Notes under the pieces: generated by a model
The model's database searches: none
The model's input: only the letters and a program-made list of their open reading frames with translations
Told to the model about the DNA's origin: nothing
Shown: piece by piece, positions 16,166 through 26,463 of the stretch
Numbering within the stretch: position 1 is the stretch's first letter
Layout: every line of letters begins with the position of its first letter
Made by a program: the position numbers and the translations under genes
Assembly (NCBI GenBank): GCA_035707805.1
Contig: DASSTS010000049.1
Span: 1 to 64,000 of the forward strand
Direction of reading: 5' to 3'
Length of the DNA: 64,000 nucleotides
Source: Castellaniella sp035707805
Lineage (GTDB): Bacteria > Pseudomonadota > Gammaproteobacteria > Burkholderiales > Burkholderiaceae_B

Positions 16166-16884
16166 TGCCCTTCTCCAGACACCCCGCCGCCCGCCCGCTG
16201 GCCCGCTGCCTGCTCGCCCTGTCCTGCCTGTCCGCCCTGTCCGGTTGCGGCCTGCTGGTGGTCGGCGGCACCGCGGCCACCACGGCGGCCGTGGCCACCG
16301 ACCGCCGCACCGCCGGCGAGCAGGTCGACGACCAGACCATCGAGCTGCGGGTCTCCAGCGAAATGAACAAGGCCTTCGGCGACACGGCGCGCGTGAGCGG
16401 CACGTCCTATGCCGGCCGGGTGCTGCTGGTGGGCGACGTGCCCACCGAGGCCGACCGCCAGAAGGCCGCCGACATCGTGCGCACCATCCAGAAGGTGCAC
16501 GAGGTCGACAACTACATCCGCGTGGGCGACCTCACGCCGCTCAGCGTGCGCACCAACGATACCTGGATCACATCCAAGGTCAAGAGCGAACTGGTGACCA
16601 AGGACAACGTGCCCTTTCGCACCATCAAGGTCACGACCGAGCGCGGCGTCGTCTACCTGATGGGCAAGGTCACCGCCACCGAGGGCGATCTGGCGGCCAA
16701 GGTCGTCTCGGGCATCTCGGGCGTCAACAAAGTCGTAAAATTGTTCAAGATCGTGTCGCGGGAAAGCCTGGTCACCGACCCGGGCAAGCCGGCTCCCGTC
16801 ACGGATTCCAGCTCCTCCAGCGCCACAGCATCGCCGCCGCCGGCTGGCGATAGCGGGGGCGCGCAACCCATGCCAGTGCAATGA
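16165..16884 (+). CDS. dolP: BON-domain outer-membrane lipoprotein, DolP-like
   Basis: Lipoprotein of 239 residues with lipobox LSGC and Cys at about residue 28. Two BON domains follow: about 50-117 (DQTIELRVSSEMNK) and about 128-200 (DTWITSKVKSELVTKDNV), the architecture of DolP (YraP), which supports outer-membrane integrity. A Ser/Pro-rich tail of about 35 residues ends the protein. It is translationally coupled to diaA upstream and to the thioredoxin-like gene downstream (ATGA at 16881). Confidence 0.9.
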   Translation: MPFSRHPAARPLARCLLALSCLSALSGCGLLVVGGTAATTAAVATDRRTAGEQVDDQTIELRVSSEMNKAFGDTARVSGTSYAGRVLLVGDVPTEADRQKAADIVRTIQKVHEVDNYIRVGDLTPLSVRTNDTWITSKVKSELVTKDNVPFRTIKVTTERGVVYLMGKVTATEGDLAAKVVSGISGVNKVVKLFKIVSRESLVTDPGKPAPVTDSSSSSATASPPPAGDSGGAQPMPVQ

Positions 16885-17375
16885 AAAAACTCGTACTCGG
16901 CCTGGCTGCGGCGATCGCCATCGGCGGCGCCGCGCTCTGGCAATTCCAGGGGGCCGCCCAGGCGGCGCCCAACGTCGCGTTCACCGACCTGCAAGGCAAG
17001 ACCGTCACCACGCAGGAACTGCGCGGCAAGGTCGTGCTGGTCAAGTTCTGGGCCACCAGCTGCACCACCTGCATCGCCCAGATGCCCGACACCATCCGCC
17101 ACTACCAGGAACTCAAGTCCCGGGGCTTCGACACGATCGGCGTCGCCATGCAGTACGACCCGCCCAACTACGTGAAGAACTACACCGAGACCCGCCAGCT
17201 GCCTTTCCCCGTCGTCATCGACGCCCAGGGCAAGATCGCCAAGGCCTTCGGCGACGTCAGCCTGACGCCCACGGCCTTTCTGATCGACAAGCGCGGCAAC
17301 ATCATCAAGCGCTATCTCGGCAATTACGACGAACAGGCCTTCATGGCCACGGTGGAAAAGGCCCTGGCCTCATGA
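16881..17375 (+). CDS. TlpA/ResA-like periplasmic thioredoxin
   Basis: Thioredoxin-fold protein of 164 residues with an N-terminal signal or anchor (about 1-28). The redox site is CTTC in VKFWATSCTTCIAQMP near residue 53-60, in the TlpA/ResA arrangement. The cis-proline region is visible as LTPTAFLID. It is predicted to reduce disulfides on an exported partner, possibly in cytochrome maturation; the partner is unknown. It is coupled on both sides by ATGA overlaps (dolP at 16881, argB at 17372). Confidence 0.9.
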   Translation: MKKLVLGLAAAIAIGGAALWQFQGAAQAAPNVAFTDLQGKTVTTQELRGKVVLVKFWATSCTTCIAQMPDTIRHYQELKSRGFDTIGVAMQYDPPNYVKNYTETRQLPFPVVIDAQGKIAKAFGDVSLTPTAFLIDKRGNIIKRYLGNYDEQAFMATVEKALAS

Positions 17376-18280
17376 ACAAACCCGCGGATACCGGTCACGC
17401 CCAGCCCCCCTCGGCCTCCCTGCAGGCCGAAGTCCTGTCCGAGGCCCTGCCCTACATCCGGCGCTTCCACGGCAAGACCGTCGTCATCAAGTACGGCGGC
17501 AACGCCATGACCGACGAGAACCTGCAACGCACCTTCGCGCACGACGTGGTCCTGCTCAAGCTCGTCGGCCTCAACCCGGTCGTCGTGCACGGCGGCGGGC
17601 CGCAGATCAACAGTGCGCTCAAGCGCATCGGCAAGGAAGGCACCTTCATCCAGGGCATGCGCGTCACCGACGCCGAGACCATGGAAGTCGTGGAATGGGT
17701 GCTGGGCGGTCAGGTGCAGCAGGACATCGTCATGATGGTCAACGAGGCTGGCGGCAAGGCCGTGGGCCTGACCGGCAAGGACGGCTGCCTGATCCAGGCC
17801 CACAAGAAACTCATGCCCGACCCCGAGCACCCCGGCCAGATGCTGGACATCGGCTTCGTGGGCGACATCGACCGCATCGAGCCGGCCGTGGTCAAGGCGC
17901 TGCAGGACGACCAGTTCATCCCCATCATCTCGTCGATCGGCTATGGCGAAGACGGCCAGGCCTACAACATCAACGCCGACGTCGTGGCCGGCAAGATGGC
18001 CGAGGTCCTGGGCGCGGAAAAACTGGTGATGCTGACCAATACCCCGGGCGTGCTCGACAAGAACGGCCAGCTGCTGCGCAGCCTGTCCGCCCAGACCATC
18101 GACGCCCTGTTCCAGGACGGCACCCTGTCGGGCGGCATGCTGCCGAAGATCTCCTCGGCGCTGGATGCCGCGCGCTACGGCGTCAATTCGGTCCACATCA
18201 TCGATGGCCGCGTCCCCCACTGCCTGCTGCTGGAAATCCTGACCGACCGCGGCGTCGGCACGATGATCAGCTCGCACTGA
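17372..18280 (+). CDS. argB: Acetylglutamate kinase
   Basis: Phosphorylates N-acetylglutamate in the second step of arginine synthesis. The 302-residue product shows the amino-acid kinase fold: VIKYGGNAM near residue 36, VVHGGGPQIN near 70, and the C-terminal nucleotide-binding part LTNTPGVLDKNGQL near 222. The N-terminal extension of about 25 residues resembles arginine-inhibited forms, so feedback control is plausible. It overlaps the upstream gene by 4 nt and the next by 1 nt (TGATG). Confidence 0.96.
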   Translation: MNKPADTGHAQPPSASLQAEVLSEALPYIRRFHGKTVVIKYGGNAMTDENLQRTFAHDVVLLKLVGLNPVVVHGGGPQINSALKRIGKEGTFIQGMRVTDAETMEVVEWVLGGQVQQDIVMMVNEAGGKAVGLTGKDGCLIQAHKKLMPDPEHPGQMLDIGFVGDIDRIEPAVVKALQDDQFIPIISSIGYGEDGQAYNINADVVAGKMAEVLGAEKLVMLTNTPGVLDKNGQLLRSLSAQTIDALFQDGTLSGGMLPKISSALDAARYGVNSVHIIDGRVPHCLLLEILTDRGVGTMISSH

Positions 18281-19029
18281 TGACGCCGCTACGCCCGCCC
18301 GGCCCGCTGCGGCGGGTACGGCCCGTGCCGGCGGATGCGCCGGTCTGGCTGTTCGACCTGGACAACACCCTGCACGACGCCTCCCGGGGGATCTTCGGGA
18401 TGATCGACCAGCGCATGGGCGCCGCCGTAGCCCAGGCTCTGGACTTGCCCCCCGCGCAGGCCGATGCGCTGCGCCGGCGCTACTGGAAACGCTACGGGGC
18501 CACGGCCATCGGCCTGGCCCGGCACCACGGCGTCAACCTGCGGCAATTCCTGGCAAGCTGCCATGATTTCGACGTCGGTCCCCTGGTGCATGCCGAGAAC
18601 GGCCTCAAGGCCCGCCTGCGCGCCCTGCCCGGCACCCGCATTGTGCTGACCAACGCCCCGCTGCACTATGCCCGGCGCGTCCTGAAGGCTCTGGGCGTGC
18701 TGCACGAATTCGACGGTCTGTGGGCGATCGATCACATGATGCCCATGGGGCTGCCCCGGCCCAAGCCTTCCCTGGGACTGATGCGTCAGATCGTCGCCCG
18801 TCTGGGCGTACCCGCCGGACGCATCATCCTGGTGGAAGACACGCTGCGCAACCTGAAATCCGCCCGCCAGGCGGGCCTGCGCACCGTCTACCTGTACCAT
18901 CCGGGCACGCCGTTCGCGCGCCGGCAGCATGGCCGCGACCTGTACGTGGACGTGCGCGTCAACCGCCTGAGCGCCCTGCTGCTGCAGGCGCACGCCGGGC
19001 GCATACCGGGCAGCCCGGGTCGCGCCTGA
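18280..19029 (+). CDS. HAD-family pyrimidine 5'-nucleotidase-like phosphatase
   Basis: HAD hydrolase of 249 residues, most similar in layout to SDT1/pyrimidine 5'-nucleotidases. Motif I is LFDLDNTLHDAS near residue 17-28, motif II is VLTNAPL near 125, and motif IV is ILVEDTLRNLKSARQAG near 183. The substrate is not certain. The start ATG overlaps the argB stop. Its last 71 nt overlap the end of moeB on the opposite strand, and both reading frames look genuine there. Confidence 0.88.
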   Translation: MTPLRPPGPLRRVRPVPADAPVWLFDLDNTLHDASRGIFGMIDQRMGAAVAQALDLPPAQADALRRRYWKRYGATAIGLARHHGVNLRQFLASCHDFDVGPLVHAENGLKARLRALPGTRIVLTNAPLHYARRVLKALGVLHEFDGLWAIDHMMPMGLPRPKPSLGLMRQIVARLGVPAGRIILVEDTLRNLKSARQAGLRTVYLYHPGTPFARRQHGRDLYVDVRVNRLSALLLQAHAGRIPGSPGRA

Positions 19030-19755
19030 AACGGATCGTGTGCCACTGCATGCGCAGGGCATCGACCGACAGCAGCCGCCCCACCAGGGGCTCTCCCATG
19101 CCGGCGATCAGCTTGATCGCCTCGGCCGCCTGCACGCTGCCCACCATGCCCACAAGCGGCCCCAGCACCCCCGTCGTCGCGCAGCGCAGCTCCTCGACGT
19201 CATCGGCCTCGGGAAACAGGCAGTGATAGCACGGCGAGTCATCGTCGCGCAGGTCATAGACGCTGACCTGGCCGGAAAACTTGATGGCCGCGCCCGAGAC
19301 CAGCGGGGTGCGGCGCGCCACGCAGGCGCGGTTGATGGCATGCCGGGTGGCAAAGTTGTCGCAGCAGTCCAGCACCAGGTCGACCTCGCCGGCCAGGGCC
19401 GTCAGGCGGGCCTCGTCCAGCCGCTCGACCAGCGCCCGGACCTCGATGTCGGGGTTCAGCGCCAGCAGGGCGTCGCGTCCCGACTCGGCCTTGGGCCGCC
19501 CCAGCCCCGCCGTCGTATGCAGGATCTGCCGCTGCAGGTTGCTCAGCTCGACCGCGTCGTCGTCCACCAGCAGCAGATGCCCGACGCCGGCCGCGGCCAG
19601 ATAGAGGGCGGCGGGCGAACCCAGCCCCCCGGCGCCGACGATCAGCACGCGAGCCGCCAGCAGACGTTCCTGGCCCTCGATGCCCAGCTCATCCAGCAGG
19701 ATGTGCCGGGCGTACCGCATCAGGCGCGCATCGTCCAGCGAGTTCGGCTCGCGCG

Positions 19756-19759
<4 letters not shown>
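18959..19759 (-). CDS. moeB: HesA/MoeB/ThiF family adenylyltransferase
   Basis: E1-like enzyme that adenylates the C-terminal glycine of a ubiquitin-like sulfur carrier (MoaD in molybdopterin, or ThiS in thiamine synthesis). The 266-residue product has the nucleotide loop VGAGGLGSPAALYL near 41, the LSNLQRQILH segment, and zinc cysteine pairs CYHC near 179 and CPVC near 249. RCATTGVLGP carries the family cysteine. Its position after ctpA, overlapping by 4 nt, is common in this order. MoeB versus ThiF cannot be fixed by sequence alone. The C-terminus, including CPVC, lies in the overlap with the HAD gene. Confidence 0.9.
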
Positions 19760-21252
<1,493 letters not shown>

Positions 21253-21334
21253 GCACGCCTCTTGGATAAGTGTCCCGTGACCGGGTCGGCGCATCGCGCG
21301 AAGCGGGCGCGCCAAACCCAACATAGTACAGAAA

Positions 21335-22738
21335 TTAGGGCCGCAGCCATAGTTGGGGATTGATCGGAGCGCCCTGGTGGCGCAGCTCGAAATACAGGCC
21401 GGGCTCGACCTGGCCGCCCGTCGCGCCCACCCGGGCCACCACGTCGCCCTGCGCCACCACGTCGCCGACCTGTTTCAGGACGGCCTGGTTGTAGCCGTAG
21501 ATGCTGAGATACTGCCGGCCGTGGTCGATGATAAGGAGATTGCCGAATCCGCTCAGCCAGTGGGCGTACACGACGCGGCCCGCCGCCACGGCGTGCACGG
21601 GCGTGCCCACGGGCGCCCGCAACACGATGCCGCGCCACAGGCCGCCCTCGGGGCGCTGCGCGCCGAACCGCCCCTGGACGTCGCCCTCGACCGGGCGGGG
21701 CAGGTTCTTGCGCAGGCCGGCAAAGCCCTCGGCGGGCATGGAGCGCTCATCCGGCTCGTCCTTGGGCGCGGCCTGCGCCGGATGGTCCTGCGCAGGCGGC
21801 GCGGCGGCCTGCTCGTCGGGCGACAGGCCCCGCGCGGGGGGTTTCTGCTCGTGTAGGTGGCGCTCGGCCTGTTCACGGACCTCGCGGGCCTGGCGCGCGG
21901 CCTCCTCGCGCTGCGCCTTCAGGCGCTGCTGTTCGCGCCTGGCCTGCTCGGCGCGCTCCCGGGCGCGGCGCTCGGCCTCGGCCTTCAGGGCGGCCTGGCG
22001 GCGCGCCTCGGCCTTGGCGATCTCGACGTCCAGCGACTGGATCAGGGAACCCAGGCGCGCATCCCGGGCCTTGAGGCCCTTGGCCTGCTGGTGCTCGTCC
22101 TTCAATTGCGACTGGATCCGCGCCAGGACCTCACGGCGCTCCGCCTGGCGGTCCTGCAGCGCCGCTTTCTGGTCCTTGGTATCGGCCAGCAGGGCGTCGA
22201 GTTCGGCCTGGCTGGCGTCGGTCTGCCGGCGCAGCTCGGTCAGGCGGGCGACCGTGTCCTGCAGCTCGCGCAGCGCCTCGGTGCGCGCGCGGGAGACATA
22301 GGCCAGGTAGGCCAGCTCGCGCCCGATGTCCTGCGGATCGCGGCCCGAGAGCAGCGCCGTCCAGGGAGACAGGCCGCTGGCGTACTGGGCCCGCAGCTGT
22401 TCGGCCAGGGCCGCGCGCTGGCGGTCGAATTCCGCCGTCTGCTGCTGCCTGGCCTCGGTCAGCCGGCGCAGGGTGTCGGCCAGCGTCTCGCGGCGGCGCT
22501 CCAGGTCCGCCAGGCGGCGGCTGATGTCGGAGATCGCCTGTTCGGATTCCTTGAGCGCGGCGGCCGTGTCCTCGCGCGCGGATTCGGATTTCTCGATGCG
22601 CTTTTGCAGGGCATCGATCTGCGCGCGCAGGGCGCTGCGGTCCTCGCGCGCCTGGGCCTGCCGCGATTGCAGCGAGGATTCCGCCCGGGCCGCGGCAACG
22701 GCCAGGCACAGCGCCAACGCCAGGCCGACACGACGCAT
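21335..22738 (-). CDS. envC: EnvC-like murein hydrolase activator with degenerate LytM domain
   Basis: Periplasmic protein of 467 residues: signal peptide (about 1-19), long coiled coil (about 20-270, rich in Glu, Arg, Gln, Ala), a Pro-rich linker, then a LytM/M23 domain (about 350-467). The domain lacks the zinc ligands of active M23 peptidases: the usual HxH is replaced in EPGLYFELRH, and the HxGxD site reads RGIVLRAP. EnvC proteins are also inactive and instead activate amidases at the septum, so that role is inferred. It lies between gpmA (1-bp gap) and ctpA. Start ATG 22738 is chosen because a signal peptide follows it. Confidence 0.9.
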   Translation of the reverse strand: MRRVGLALALCLAVAAARAESSLQSRQAQAREDRSALRAQIDALQKRIEKSESAREDTAAALKESEQAISDISRRLADLERRRETLADTLRRLTEARQQQTAEFDRQRAALAEQLRAQYASGLSPWTALLSGRDPQDIGRELAYLAYVSRARTEALRELQDTVARLTELRRQTDASQAELDALLADTKDQKAALQDRQAERREVLARIQSQLKDEHQQAKGLKARDARLGSLIQSLDVEIAKAEARRQAALKAEAERRARERAEQARREQQRLKAQREEAARQAREVREQAERHLHEQKPPARGLSPDEQAAAPPAQDHPAQAAPKDEPDERSMPAEGFAGLRKNLPRPVEGDVQGRFGAQRPEGGLWRGIVLRAPVGTPVHAVAAGRVVYAHWLSGFGNLLIIDHGRQYLSIYGYNQAVLKQVGDVVAQGDVVARVGATGGQVEPGLYFELRHQGAPINPQLWLRP

Positions 22739-22739
22739 A

Positions 22740-23492
22740 TCAGGCCTGATGCGCCTTGCCCTGATTGGCCACGGCCTGCATGGCGGCGCGGATCTGGTCT
22801 TCGTCGCCCAGGTAATAGTGACGCAGGGGCCGGAGATCGTCATCCAGCTCGTAGACCAGCGGCTGGCCGGTGGGGATGTTCAGGCCGATGATGTCCTGGT
22901 CGGAAATGCCGTCCAGGTGCTTGATCAGGGCGCGCAGGCTGTTGCCGTGGGCGGACACCAGCACCCGGCGCCCGGACCGGATCGCGGGCGCGATCGAATC
23001 GTTCCAGAACGGCACCACGCGCGCCACCGTGTCCCGCAGGCATTCGGTCGCGGGCAGCTGGTCGGCCGGAACGCGGCGGTAGCGGGCGTCGAGGCGCGGA
23101 TGGCGGGGATCGTCCTCGGCCAGGGGTTCGGGGGCGATGTCGTAGGCACGGCGCCACTGCAGCACCTGGGCCTCGCCGTATTTCGCCGCGGTCTCGGCCT
23201 TGTTCAGGCCCTGCAGGGCGCCGTAGTGACGCTCGTTCAGCCGCCAGTTCAGGCCGATGGGCGTGTGCATGGCGTCCATGGCGTCCAGCGCGATCCAGAG
23301 GGTGCGGATGGCGCGCTTCAGGACCGAGGCGAACGCCAGGTCGAATTCATAGCCCTGGGACCGCAGCAGCTCGCCGGCCTGCCGGGCCTGCGCCCGGCCG
23401 GTGTCGGTGAGGTCCACGTCGGTCCAGCCGGTGAAGCGGTTTTCGAGATTCCATTGGCTCTCGCCATGGCGCATGAGGACCAGTTTGTGCAT
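22740..23492 (-). CDS. gpmA: 2,3-bisphosphoglycerate-dependent phosphoglycerate mutase
   Basis: Glycolytic enzyme that interconverts 3- and 2-phosphoglycerate through a phosphohistidine. The 250-residue product starts MHKLVLMRHGESQWN, with the catalytic RHG motif at residues 8-10. The second histidine region is VLVSAHGNSLRAL near 180. ATG 23492 is preferred over an in-frame start 8 codons upstream because the family begins at MHKLVL. It is the first gene of gpmA-envC-ctpA-moeB and is divergent from the rhodanese-like gene across about 90 bp. Confidence 0.96.
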   Translation of the reverse strand: MHKLVLMRHGESQWNLENRFTGWTDVDLTDTGRAQARQAGELLRSQGYEFDLAFASVLKRAIRTLWIALDAMDAMHTPIGLNWRLNERHYGALQGLNKAETAAKYGEAQVLQWRRAYDIAPEPLAEDDPRHPRLDARYRRVPADQLPATECLRDTVARVVPFWNDSIAPAIRSGRRVLVSAHGNSLRALIKHLDGISDQDIIGLNIPTGQPLVYELDDDLRPLRHYYLGDEDQIRAAMQAVANQGKAHQA

Positions 23493-23531
23493 AGTCGGCA
23501 AGCCTGCAAAGTTCAAAACTGCCGACCATTT

Positions 23532-23537
23532 TATAAT
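23532..23537. promoter_or_regulatory. Shared AT-rich promoter region between gpmA and the rhodanese-like gene
   Basis: The 89-bp divergent gap has one AT-rich patch. TATAAT at 23532-23537 reads as a plus-strand -10 box, and the reverse reading ATTATAAAA gives a minus-strand one, about 40 nt from each start codon. The -35 matches are poor in both directions. Confidence 0.4.
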
Positions 23538-23581
23538 CCCCCGGCATACAATTCCCTCAGACCGCTGTTACAGGAATCGCT

Positions 23582-23992
23582 GTGGACTTTTTACTCAGCC
23601 AGAACAACCTCTGGATCCTGCTCATCGCCCTGGCATCCGGAGCCCTGCTGCTGTGGCCCAGCCTGTCCCGGGGACGCGCGAGTTCGCGCATTCCCCTGGC
23701 CGAGGCCATCCAGCAGATCAACCGCGAACAGGGCCTGTTCGTCGACATCCGGCCCGCCGAGCAGTTCAAGGCCGGCCATATCCCCCAGGCCCGCAACATC
23801 ACCCTGGACACGCTGGACGCCCACCTCGGCACCCTGCCGCAGGACAAGCCCATCGTGGTCGTGGACGCCCAGGGGCGCGAGGGCGCCCGCGCCGTCACGC
23901 AACTGCGCAAGCACGGCTTTCAACGGGTATCCTGTCTGGATGGCGGGCTGAACGCCTGGACCGAAGGCGGCATGCCCTTGAAAAAATCCTGA
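23582..23992 (+). CDS. Membrane-anchored rhodanese-like protein lacking the catalytic cysteine
   Basis: Protein of 136 residues starting at GTG 23582 with AGGA about 8 nt upstream. A transmembrane helix (about 8-26) precedes a rhodanese domain (FVDIRPAEQFKAGHIPQARN). In the active-site loop, where sulfurtransferases have a Cys, the sequence is VVVDAQGREGARA, so sulfur transfer is unlikely. It may be a binding or regulatory domain, like other inactive rhodaneses. It precedes grxC and secB on the same strand, a conserved neighbourhood for YibN-type proteins. Confidence 0.88.
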   Translation: MDFLLSQNNLWILLIALASGALLLWPSLSRGRASSRIPLAEAIQQINREQGLFVDIRPAEQFKAGHIPQARNITLDTLDAHLGTLPQDKPIVVVDAQGREGARAVTQLRKHGFQRVSCLDGGLNAWTEGGMPLKKS

Positions 23993-24005
23993 CCGAGTCT
24001 TCCCG

Positions 24006-24263
24006 ATGGCCCATATCACCATGTACTGCACCTCCGTGTGCCCCTATTGCACACGCGCCGAGATGCTGCTGAAGCAACGCGGGGTCCAGGAAATCCACAA
24101 GATCTACGTGGACCGCGAGCCGGCCCAGCGCACCATCATGATGGAACGCACGGGCCGGCGCACCGTCCCGCAGATCTACATCGACGAGCGCCACATCGGC
24201 GGCTTCGACGACCTGTCCGCGCTGGATCGCGCCGGCGGCCTGCTGCCGCTGCTGCAGGCCTGA
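24006..24263 (+). CDS. grxC: Glutaredoxin 3
   Basis: Glutathione-dependent dithiol reductase of 85 residues with the active site CPYC near residue 12-15. The glutathione-binding TVPQIYI segment is near 53 and GGFDDL near 65. It lies 13 nt after the rhodanese-like gene and 44 nt before secB, the common grxC-secB-gpsA order. It probably supplies reducing power to ribonucleotide reductase and other thiol enzymes. Confidence 0.96.
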   Translation: MAHITMYCTSVCPYCTRAEMLLKQRGVQEIHKIYVDREPAQRTIMMERTGRRTVPQIYIDERHIGGFDDLSALDRAGGLLPLLQA

Positions 24264-24307
24264 TCCCTTCCCCGACACCGCCCCCTCAATCTTGCACGGA
24301 AATCCCC

Positions 24308-24814
24308 ATGTCTGAAGACAATCAAACCGACAACAGCCAGTCCCCCAGCTTCGGGCTGCAACGCACCTACGTCAAGGACCTGTCCCTCGAAATGCCCAAC
24401 GCGCCGGCGATTTTCCTGGAGCAGGAAGCCCCCACCGTCGAGGTCTCCATCCAGGTGGGCGGCGAACAGCTGGCCGAATCGGTGTTCGAATCCGTGGTCA
24501 CGGCCACCGTCACCACGCGCATCGGCGACAAGGTCCTGTACCTCGTCGAACTGAGCCAGGCCGGCATCTTCGAGGCCTCGAACATCCCGGCCGAGCAGCT
24601 CGATCCGCTGCTGGGCATCGTCTGCCCGACCATGCTGTACCCCTACTTGCGGGCCAACGTGGCCGACGCCATCACGCGGACGTCGCTGCCGCCCCTGCAC
24701 CTCAGCGAGATGAATTTCCAGGCCCTGTACGAGCAACGCCTGGCCCAGCAGTCGGGCGGACAGGCCCAGGGCGAGGACTCCGGCCTGATCCTGCCCCCGG
24801 GCGCCCGCAACTGA
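24308..24814 (+). CDS. secB: Protein-export chaperone SecB
   Basis: Tetrameric cytoplasmic chaperone that keeps preproteins unfolded and delivers them to SecA. The 168-residue product shows the family core (LQRTYVKDLSLEMPNAP near 18-34, ASNIPAEQL near 93, PYLRANVADAITR near 117). The start ATG 24308 gives the usual acidic N-terminus MSEDNQ. It is followed after 64 nt by gpsA. Confidence 0.97.
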   Translation: MSEDNQTDNSQSPSFGLQRTYVKDLSLEMPNAPAIFLEQEAPTVEVSIQVGGEQLAESVFESVVTATVTTRIGDKVLYLVELSQAGIFEASNIPAEQLDPLLGIVCPTMLYPYLRANVADAITRTSLPPLHLSEMNFQALYEQRLAQQSGGQAQGEDSGLILPPGARN

Positions 24815-24878
24815 CGCCTTGCGCGGCCGGGACGGCCTGCCGCCCCAGCCGCACCGGACCCTTTTCCGCCAGGCCGAC

Positions 24879-25913
24879 ATGTCCATGGTTCGACTCACCG
24901 TCCTGGGCGCGGGCAGCTGGGGCACCGCCCTTGCAGCCCTGTCCAGCATCCGGGCCGACACGCTGCTGTGGGCCCGCGACCGGGGGACCGCGCGAGACAT
25001 CGCGCAGACGCACCGTAATCCGCGCTACCTGCCCGACATCGAGCTGCCCGCCTCGCTGCGCGCCACCGATGATTGGGGCGCGGCCCTCACCCACGTCCTG
25101 CAGGGGCCGGCGGCCGCCACGCGCCTGATCGTGCTGGGCGTGCCCATGGCCGGCCTGGACGAGGTCTGCCGGCGTCTGGCCGAGACCCTGACGAAAAAAC
25201 CCGCCGGCCCGGTACATCTGCTGTGGACCTGCAAGGGCATCAGCCCCGACACGCAGCAGTGGCCGCACCAGATCGTCAGCCAGGCGCTGTCGCATGCGTC
25301 CTGGCTGCAGGCCGGCGTGCTGTCGGGCCCCTCGTTCGCCCGCGAGGTCGCCCGCGGCCTGCCGGTGGCCCTCACCGTGGCCAGCACCCGCGCCGAGACC
25401 GGCCAGGCCGCGCAGGCCGCCTTCCACGGCAGCCAGGCCCGCATCTACACCACCCGGGACATCATCGGCGTCGAGGTCGGCGGCGCCCTTAAAAACGTCA
25501 TGGCCATCGCCTGCGGCATCAGCGACGGCCTGCGCCTGGGCACCAACGCCCGCGCGGCGCTGATCACCCGGGGGCTGGCGGAAATCCAGCGCCTGGGCGT
25601 GGCGCTGGGCGGACGGGCGGAGACCTTCACCGGGCTGACCGGCCTGGGCGACCTGGTGCTGACGGCGACCGGCGAGTTGTCGCGCAACCGCCAGGTCGGG
25701 GTGGCGCTGGGCAGCGGCCAGCCGCTGGATGCCGTGCTGGCCAGCGGCATGACGGCCGAGGGCGTGCGCTGCGCCCGGGCCGCACTGGCGCTCGGCCGGC
25801 GCCACGAGATCGAGCTGCCCATCACCGAGGCCGTGTGCCAGGTGCTGTTCCACGGGCTGTCGCCGCACCAGGCGGTGGCCGCGCTGCTGGCCCGCGAAGC
25901 CCGCCCCGAATAG
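24879..25913 (+). CDS. gpsA: Glycerol-3-phosphate dehydrogenase (NAD(P)+)
   Basis: Reduces dihydroxyacetone phosphate to sn-glycerol 3-phosphate, the backbone of phospholipids. The Rossmann motif is VLGAGSWGTALA near residue 8-19. The substrate-binding region shows SGPSFAREVARG and the catalytic-lysine region GVEVGGALKNVMAIA near 200. ATG 24879 (MSMVRL) or 24885 (MVRL) are both possible starts; the frame upstream is not conserved. The product is about 344 residues. Confidence 0.95.
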   Translation: MSMVRLTVLGAGSWGTALAALSSIRADTLLWARDRGTARDIAQTHRNPRYLPDIELPASLRATDDWGAALTHVLQGPAAATRLIVLGVPMAGLDEVCRRLAETLTKKPAGPVHLLWTCKGISPDTQQWPHQIVSQALSHASWLQAGVLSGPSFAREVARGLPVALTVASTRAETGQAAQAAFHGSQARIYTTRDIIGVEVGGALKNVMAIACGISDGLRLGTNARAALITRGLAEIQRLGVALGGRAETFTGLTGLGDLVLTATGELSRNRQVGVALGSGQPLDAVLASGMTAEGVRCARAALALGRRHEIELPITEAVCQVLFHGLSPHQAVAALLAREARPE

Positions 25914-25927
25914 CGGGGGCGGCCTGC

Positions 25928-26398
25928 TCAGACGCCGCCTTCGTACCCGGCCTGCCTCCAGGCCTCGAACACCGTCACGGCCACCGCATTGGACAGGTTC
26001 AGGCTGCGCTGCTGCGGACGCATGGGCAGGCGGATGCGCTGGCCGGGCGGGAAGCACGCCATCTGTTCGTCCGACAGGCCGGCGGTCTCCCGGCCGAAGA
26101 CGAACACGTCCCCCGGCCGCAACGCCTGCTCGCCGATGGGCGCCGAACCCCGGGTCGTCAGCGCGAAGCGCCGGGCCGGATCGCCGCCGATCTCGTCCAG
26201 CGCCTGCGCGAGGCTGTCGTGCACGCGCATCCGCGCCCATTCGTGATAATCCAGTCCCGCGCGGCGCATGCGGGCATCGTCCAACTGGAACCCCAGCGGC
26301 CGCACCAGGTGCAGGAAGGCGCCTGTATTGGCGGCCAGCCGGATGACGTTGCCGGTATTGGGGGGAATTTCGGGCTCGACGAGAACGATGTGGAACAT
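25928..26398 (-). CDS. trmL: tRNA (cytidine(34)-2'-O)-methyltransferase
   Basis: SPOUT-family enzyme that 2'-O-methylates the wobble base of certain leucine tRNAs. The 156-residue product has the family opening VLVEPEIPPNTGNVIRLAA and the knot motifs VFVFGRETAGL and RLPMRPQQRSLNLSNAVAV. The open frame extends upstream into the comF region, but ATG 26398 (MFHIVLV) is the conserved start. It follows comF on the minus strand after 65 nt. Confidence 0.95.
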   Translation of the reverse strand: MFHIVLVEPEIPPNTGNVIRLAANTGAFLHLVRPLGFQLDDARMRRAGLDYHEWARMRVHDSLAQALDEIGGDPARRFALTTRGSAPIGEQALRPGDVFVFGRETAGLSDEQMACFPPGQRIRLPMRPQQRSLNLSNAVAVTVFEAWRQAGYEGGV

Positions 26399-26463
26399 GA
26401 CGGCGAAGGACGGCCTGATGCGCAAAGCGCCATTGTAGGGCCGCGTCCGGGCGGCGCCGGGGC

